Assembly (NCBI RefSeq): GCF_024746815.1 | Contig: NZ_CP080525.1 | Span: 5,822,501 to 5,886,500, forward strand | Length of the DNA: 64,000 nt | Reading direction: 5' to 3' | DNA from: Mesorhizobium sp. AR07 | GTDB lineage: Bacteria > Pseudomonadota > Alphaproteobacteria > Rhizobiales > Rhizobiaceae | Part shown: piece by piece, positions 61,301-64,000 of the stretch | How positions within the stretch are numbered: position 1 is the stretch's first letter | Layout of the letters: each line of letters begins with the position of its first letter | Notes under the pieces: model-generated | What the model was told of the DNA's origin: nothing | The model's database searches: none | What the model saw: the letters and a program-made list of their open reading frames with translations, nothing else | Program-made: the position numbers and the translations under genes

Positions 61301-63511
61301 ATGAGCGCAAGCGCACATCGCAGCCCATTGACGCGTCAGGTCACGCTGACCGTGCTGGCGCTCGCCGCCTTCGCGCTGGCCATGGTCGTCGGATTTGGCT
61401 TCTACGCGGTCGTGCAGGCCGACCACGCCTCGCTTGAGCGCCAGAAGATATTCTTTGCCGACGGTTTGCAGGACCAGATCGCAGCCGTCGAGCGCGAGCA
61501 GGAAAGTGTCTCGGTCTGGGACGATTCCGTCACCAACGCCAAGGCCGGCAATCAGGCCTGGATGGCCGAAAACCTCAGCGTCTGGATGTATTCCTACTAC
61601 GGTCACAACCGTGTCTATGTGCTGGACGATGCAAACCGGCCGATCCATGCCATGCAGGAAGGCAAGGTGGTGCCGCCGGCCGTCTATGGCGCGGATGAGC
61701 CCGCTTTGCTGCCGACCATCGAAAAGCTGCGCCTGCTGATCGCCCGACCGCGACAAGAGAACGCATCCGGCGGCCCGACCAAAATGGTCGCCGAGGACCT
61801 GGTGTCGCTCGGCGGAAAGCCTGCCATCCTCAGCGTCATGCCATTGGTGCCGAGTTCGGACCGGGTCACCCAGGCCCCGGGAAGCGAATATCTGCATGTC
61901 TCGGCCGAATTCATCAACGACGTCGTCATCGGCAAGATCGCCGAAAAATATCTGCTTGATGGCGCGCACCTGCTACCATTGTCGCAACCGGTCGGTTCGG
62001 CTGCCATTCCGCTGATGGATTCACGCGGTGTCATTCTCGGTTATATCGGCTGGGATCAGGAGCGCCCTGGCCTGACACTGGTGCGCAAGGCGGGTCCGGC
62101 ATTGATCTTCGGCATGCTGCTTGCCGCGGGTGCGCTGGTGTTTTTGCTGCGGCGTCTGCGGCGTGCATCGCTGGCGTTGCAGACCAGCCAGGCGCAGGCG
62201 CAGTATCTCGCTTTTCACGATACGCTGACGGGCCTCCCCAACCGGGCTCTCTTCGAGGACCGGCTGCGGCAGGCCTTGTTGACGGCCGGGCGCGATACGG
62301 CAAGGATGGCGCTGCTCTATCTCGATATCGATCGTTTCAAGCACGTCAACGACACGCTCGGCCATCCGGCCGGCGACGAGCTTGTGCGCCAGACGGCTGC
62401 CAGGCTGCAGCGGACGATCCGCGAAATCGACACGGTGGCGCGGCTCGGCGGCGACGAGTTCGCGATCATTCTGGTCAATGTTCGCGACATCAGGGCAGCC
62501 GAGGATGTTTCGGAGCGGCTGCTGAGCAGATTGCAGGAGCCCTTCAGGCTGATGGACGACCAGGTCTTCGTCAGCGCTAGCATCGGCATTGCCCTGGCGT
62601 CAGGCCAGCAGGTCGATGCCGACGATCTGCTGCGCAAGGCCGATATTGCGCTTTACGAGGCCAAGAAGAACGGTCGCGGTCGCTATCAGGTCTTTGCCGG
62701 TGACATGGACGATCTCTTGCTGCGCAAGCGCAAGGTCGAGAACGAACTCCGCAATGCCCTCGTTGGCGGGACCGGGATAAAACTGGCCTATCAGCCGATT
62801 TTCGGCGCGGACGGAAGGACGATCGCCGGCGCCGAAGCTCTGATCCGCTGGGCGCATGAGATCCATGGCGCCTTGCCGCCGCAGCAGTTCATCGCCATTG
62901 CCGAGGAACGCGGCATGATCGGTGAGCTGGGCAGATGGGTGCTGCTCGAGGCCTGCCGGTTCGCCGTCGGCACGCAATTGCCCTGGGTGGCCGTCAATGT
63001 CTCGCCGCTGCAACTGCGTGACGCCGGCTTCGCCGAACAGGTCGCGTCGATCCTTGCCGAGACCGGGCTGGCGCCGGCGCGATTGCAGCTCGAGATCACC
63101 GAAAGCGTGCTTCTGGAAAACAACGACACCACCAGGATGGTTCTGGCGGCCTTGCGCCAAACCGGCATTGGCGTCGTGCTTGACGATTTCGGCACCGGCT
63201 ATTCATCGCTGAACTATCTGCGCCGCCATGTCATCGACAAGCTCAAGATCGACCGTTCCTTCGTGCGCCTTCTCGACGATGACCGAAACTCCACCGCGAT
63301 CGTCAAGGCGTTGATTGACCTTGCCATCGCTCTGGACGTCGAGGTCACAGCGGAGGGCGTCGAGACCGAGGCGCAAAAGGCATTGCTCGTCGGCATGGGC
63401 TGCCATCAATTGCAGGGCTATCTGCTGTCGCCGCCGCTTGAACCTGCCCAGCTGCTGGGCTTTCCGGGGCTCGCACTCAGTCAGAGCGGGCCGGCTTCGA
63501 TCCAGGCGTAA
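61301..63511 (+). CDS. Membrane GGDEF-EAL protein with CHASE4 sensor
   Basis: A 736-residue cyclic-di-GMP enzyme. Membrane spans at about residues 12-38 and 265-287 enclose a periplasmic CHASE4 domain (SVWDDSVTNA). GGDEF is intact (ARLGGDEFAII, about 383-394) with an upstream inhibitory RxxD (REID) at the standard spacing. EAL is intact (AEALIRW about 512, LEITES, DDFGTGYSSL, KIDRSFV, AEGVET), so both cyclase and phosphodiesterase activity are possible. It is a monocistronic gene divergent from xseA. Confidence 0.95.
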   Translation: MSASAHRSPLTRQVTLTVLALAAFALAMVVGFGFYAVVQADHASLERQKIFFADGLQDQIAAVEREQESVSVWDDSVTNAKAGNQAWMAENLSVWMYSYYGHNRVYVLDDANRPIHAMQEGKVVPPAVYGADEPALLPTIEKLRLLIARPRQENASGGPTKMVAEDLVSLGGKPAILSVMPLVPSSDRVTQAPGSEYLHVSAEFINDVVIGKIAEKYLLDGAHLLPLSQPVGSAAIPLMDSRGVILGYIGWDQERPGLTLVRKAGPALIFGMLLAAGALVFLLRRLRRASLALQTSQAQAQYLAFHDTLTGLPNRALFEDRLRQALLTAGRDTARMALLYLDIDRFKHVNDTLGHPAGDELVRQTAARLQRTIREIDTVARLGGDEFAIILVNVRDIRAAEDVSERLLSRLQEPFRLMDDQVFVSASIGIALASGQQVDADDLLRKADIALYEAKKNGRGRYQVFAGDMDDLLLRKRKVENELRNALVGGTGIKLAYQPIFGADGRTIAGAEALIRWAHEIHGALPPQQFIAIAEERGMIGELGRWVLLEACRFAVGTQLPWVAVNVSPLQLRDAGFAEQVASILAETGLAPARLQLEITESVLLENNDTTRMVLAALRQTGIGVVLDDFGTGYSSLNYLRRHVIDKLKIDRSFVRLLDDDRNSTAIVKALIDLAIALDVEVTAEGVETEAQKALLVGMGCHQLQGYLLSPPLEPAQLLGFPGLALSQSGPASIQA

Positions 63512-63517
63512 TCCTGC

Positions 63518-64000
63518 CTACCAGCCCGGCAGGATCTGGTTCGGCTTGGTTCGCCTCATCTTGCTGAAGGCGAGCGCCGCGAAGTCGAATGTCCCGGTCT
63601 CTTCGCTGATCGGCACGGAAATATTGTCCAGGCTTTCCGAAATGTGGCGGGCAAGCGCGTCGACGATCTCCGGTCGCGACGTCTGGCCTCGCATGATGCC
63701 GATGCGGCAATCGGGCAGGGCGCCGAAGCCGTCGGCTTCACCCAGCACCCGCATGCCGGGCCTCAGCGCGCATTCCGGGAGCACCGAGATCGCCAGGCCG
63801 GAAAGCACCGCAGCGGTGATGACGGTTGCCGAGAAGCTGGTGAACAGAATGCGATAGTCGCGGTTCTGCCGGTCGAGCACATCGACGGCGGCGCGCCGCC
63901 AGATGCAATTCGGCCGGCCAAAGGCCATCGGCAGCGTCTGCTGCTCGTGCGTCGCATGGTTGGCCGAGGTGACCCACAGCAGCGGCTCGCGCCGCACCAC
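63518..64000 (-). CDS. LysR-family regulator, C-terminal part (cut by the right edge)
   Basis: The visible 160 residues match the C-terminal half of a LysR effector-binding domain (ILFTSFSATVITAAVLSGLA, ISVLPECALRPGMRVLGE). The DNA-binding domain lies beyond the window. It converges on the GGDEF-EAL gene with a 6-bp gap. The target is unknown. Confidence 0.88.
   Translation of the reverse strand: MVRREPLLWVTSANHATHEQQTLPMAFGRPNCIWRRAAVDVLDRQNRDYRILFTSFSATVITAAVLSGLAISVLPECALRPGMRVLGEADGFGALPDCRIGIMRGQTSRPEIVDALARHISESLDNISVPISEETGTFDFAALAFSKMRRTKPNQILPGW

Noticed and set aside
1..64000. Genomic island or phage origin of the catabolic block
   Set aside because: No integrase, transposase, tRNA attachment site, direct-repeat boundary or composition break was seen; horizontal transfer cannot be argued from this window alone.
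1..64000. CRISPR arrays, rRNA or tRNA genes
   Set aside because: No regularly spaced repeats and no cloverleaf or rRNA-like sequence noticed when reading both strands.

Overview
The window looks like a chromosomal stretch from a Mesorhizobium-type alphaproteobacterium (order Hyphomicrobiales). Evidence: uniformly high GC, a DUF768-type small protein, palindromic intergenic repeats of the ATGCATGTCG...CGACATGCAT kind, an alpha-r14-like small RNA with an anti-Shine-Dalgarno loop, and close packing of sugar ABC importers. There are no rRNA or tRNA genes, no insertion sequences, no integrase and no CRISPR array. Almost everything is carbohydrate or organic-acid uptake and catabolism with local regulators; the last 6 kb is housekeeping and signalling.

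Region A (1-19.5 kb): a TetR repressor (cut by the left edge) faces a ribose-type ABC importer (binding protein, permease, double ATPase, permease) and a zinc alcohol dehydrogenase. These are followed by aldehyde dehydrogenase, GMC oxidoreductase, two aldo/keto reductases, a 3-oxoacid-type CoA-transferase, crotonase, Dabb protein, MaoC hydratase, acyl-CoA dehydrogenase, SDR, a DUF993 aldolase-like protein and a TIM-barrel isomerase. Five copies of a 16-bp inverted repeat (TAAC-N6-GTTA) sit in or just downstream of likely promoters in front of the transcription units, and a sixth lies before the importer. They tie the whole set into one apparent regulon. The genes suggest uptake of a sugar-like or glycosylated compound and its oxidation to an acid, then to a CoA thioester degraded by beta-oxidation-like steps. 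The substrate is not identifiable from sequence.

Region B (19.6-24.5 kb): a GntR regulator, a winged-helix/TPR regulator facing an alpha/beta hydrolase, a decayed creatininase-like gene and a LacI regulator. Region C (24.6-30.5 kb): a polyol pathway (zinc dehydrogenase, SmoS-like polyol dehydrogenase, SmoE-like binding protein without its own permeases, PfkB kinase and a GatZ-family protein) that fits polyol to tagatose to tagatose-6-phosphate to fructose-6-phosphate. Region D (30.6-35.3 kb): a uronate/mannonate module with two UxuA-type dehydratases, an SDR and an RraA-like aldolase, controlled by a FadR-type GntR protein with two identical 11-bp operators.

Region E (35.4-48.7 kb): a leaderless binding-protein-like gene coupled to an IclR regulator, then a ribose-type importer followed in one direction by SDR, CaiB-type CoA-transferase, crotonase, aldose-epimerase-like protein, a fused two-subunit CoA-transferase-superfamily protein lacking the usual catalytic Glu, and an SMP-30 lactonase. 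This is a second sugar importer wired to CoA chemistry and is, with region A, the best candidate for an undescribed pathway. Region F (48.7-57.4 kb): a LacI regulator behind a perfect 35-bp palindrome, and an ABC importer with an ADP-ribosylglycohydrolase-family protein inserted between permease and ATPase genes, then a 2-oxoglutarate/Fe(II) oxygenase-family gene. Region G (57.4-64 kb): palindromic repeat, small RNA, DUF768 protein, P1-family aminopeptidase, exonuclease VII large subunit, a GGDEF-EAL protein and the C-terminal part of a LysR regulator.
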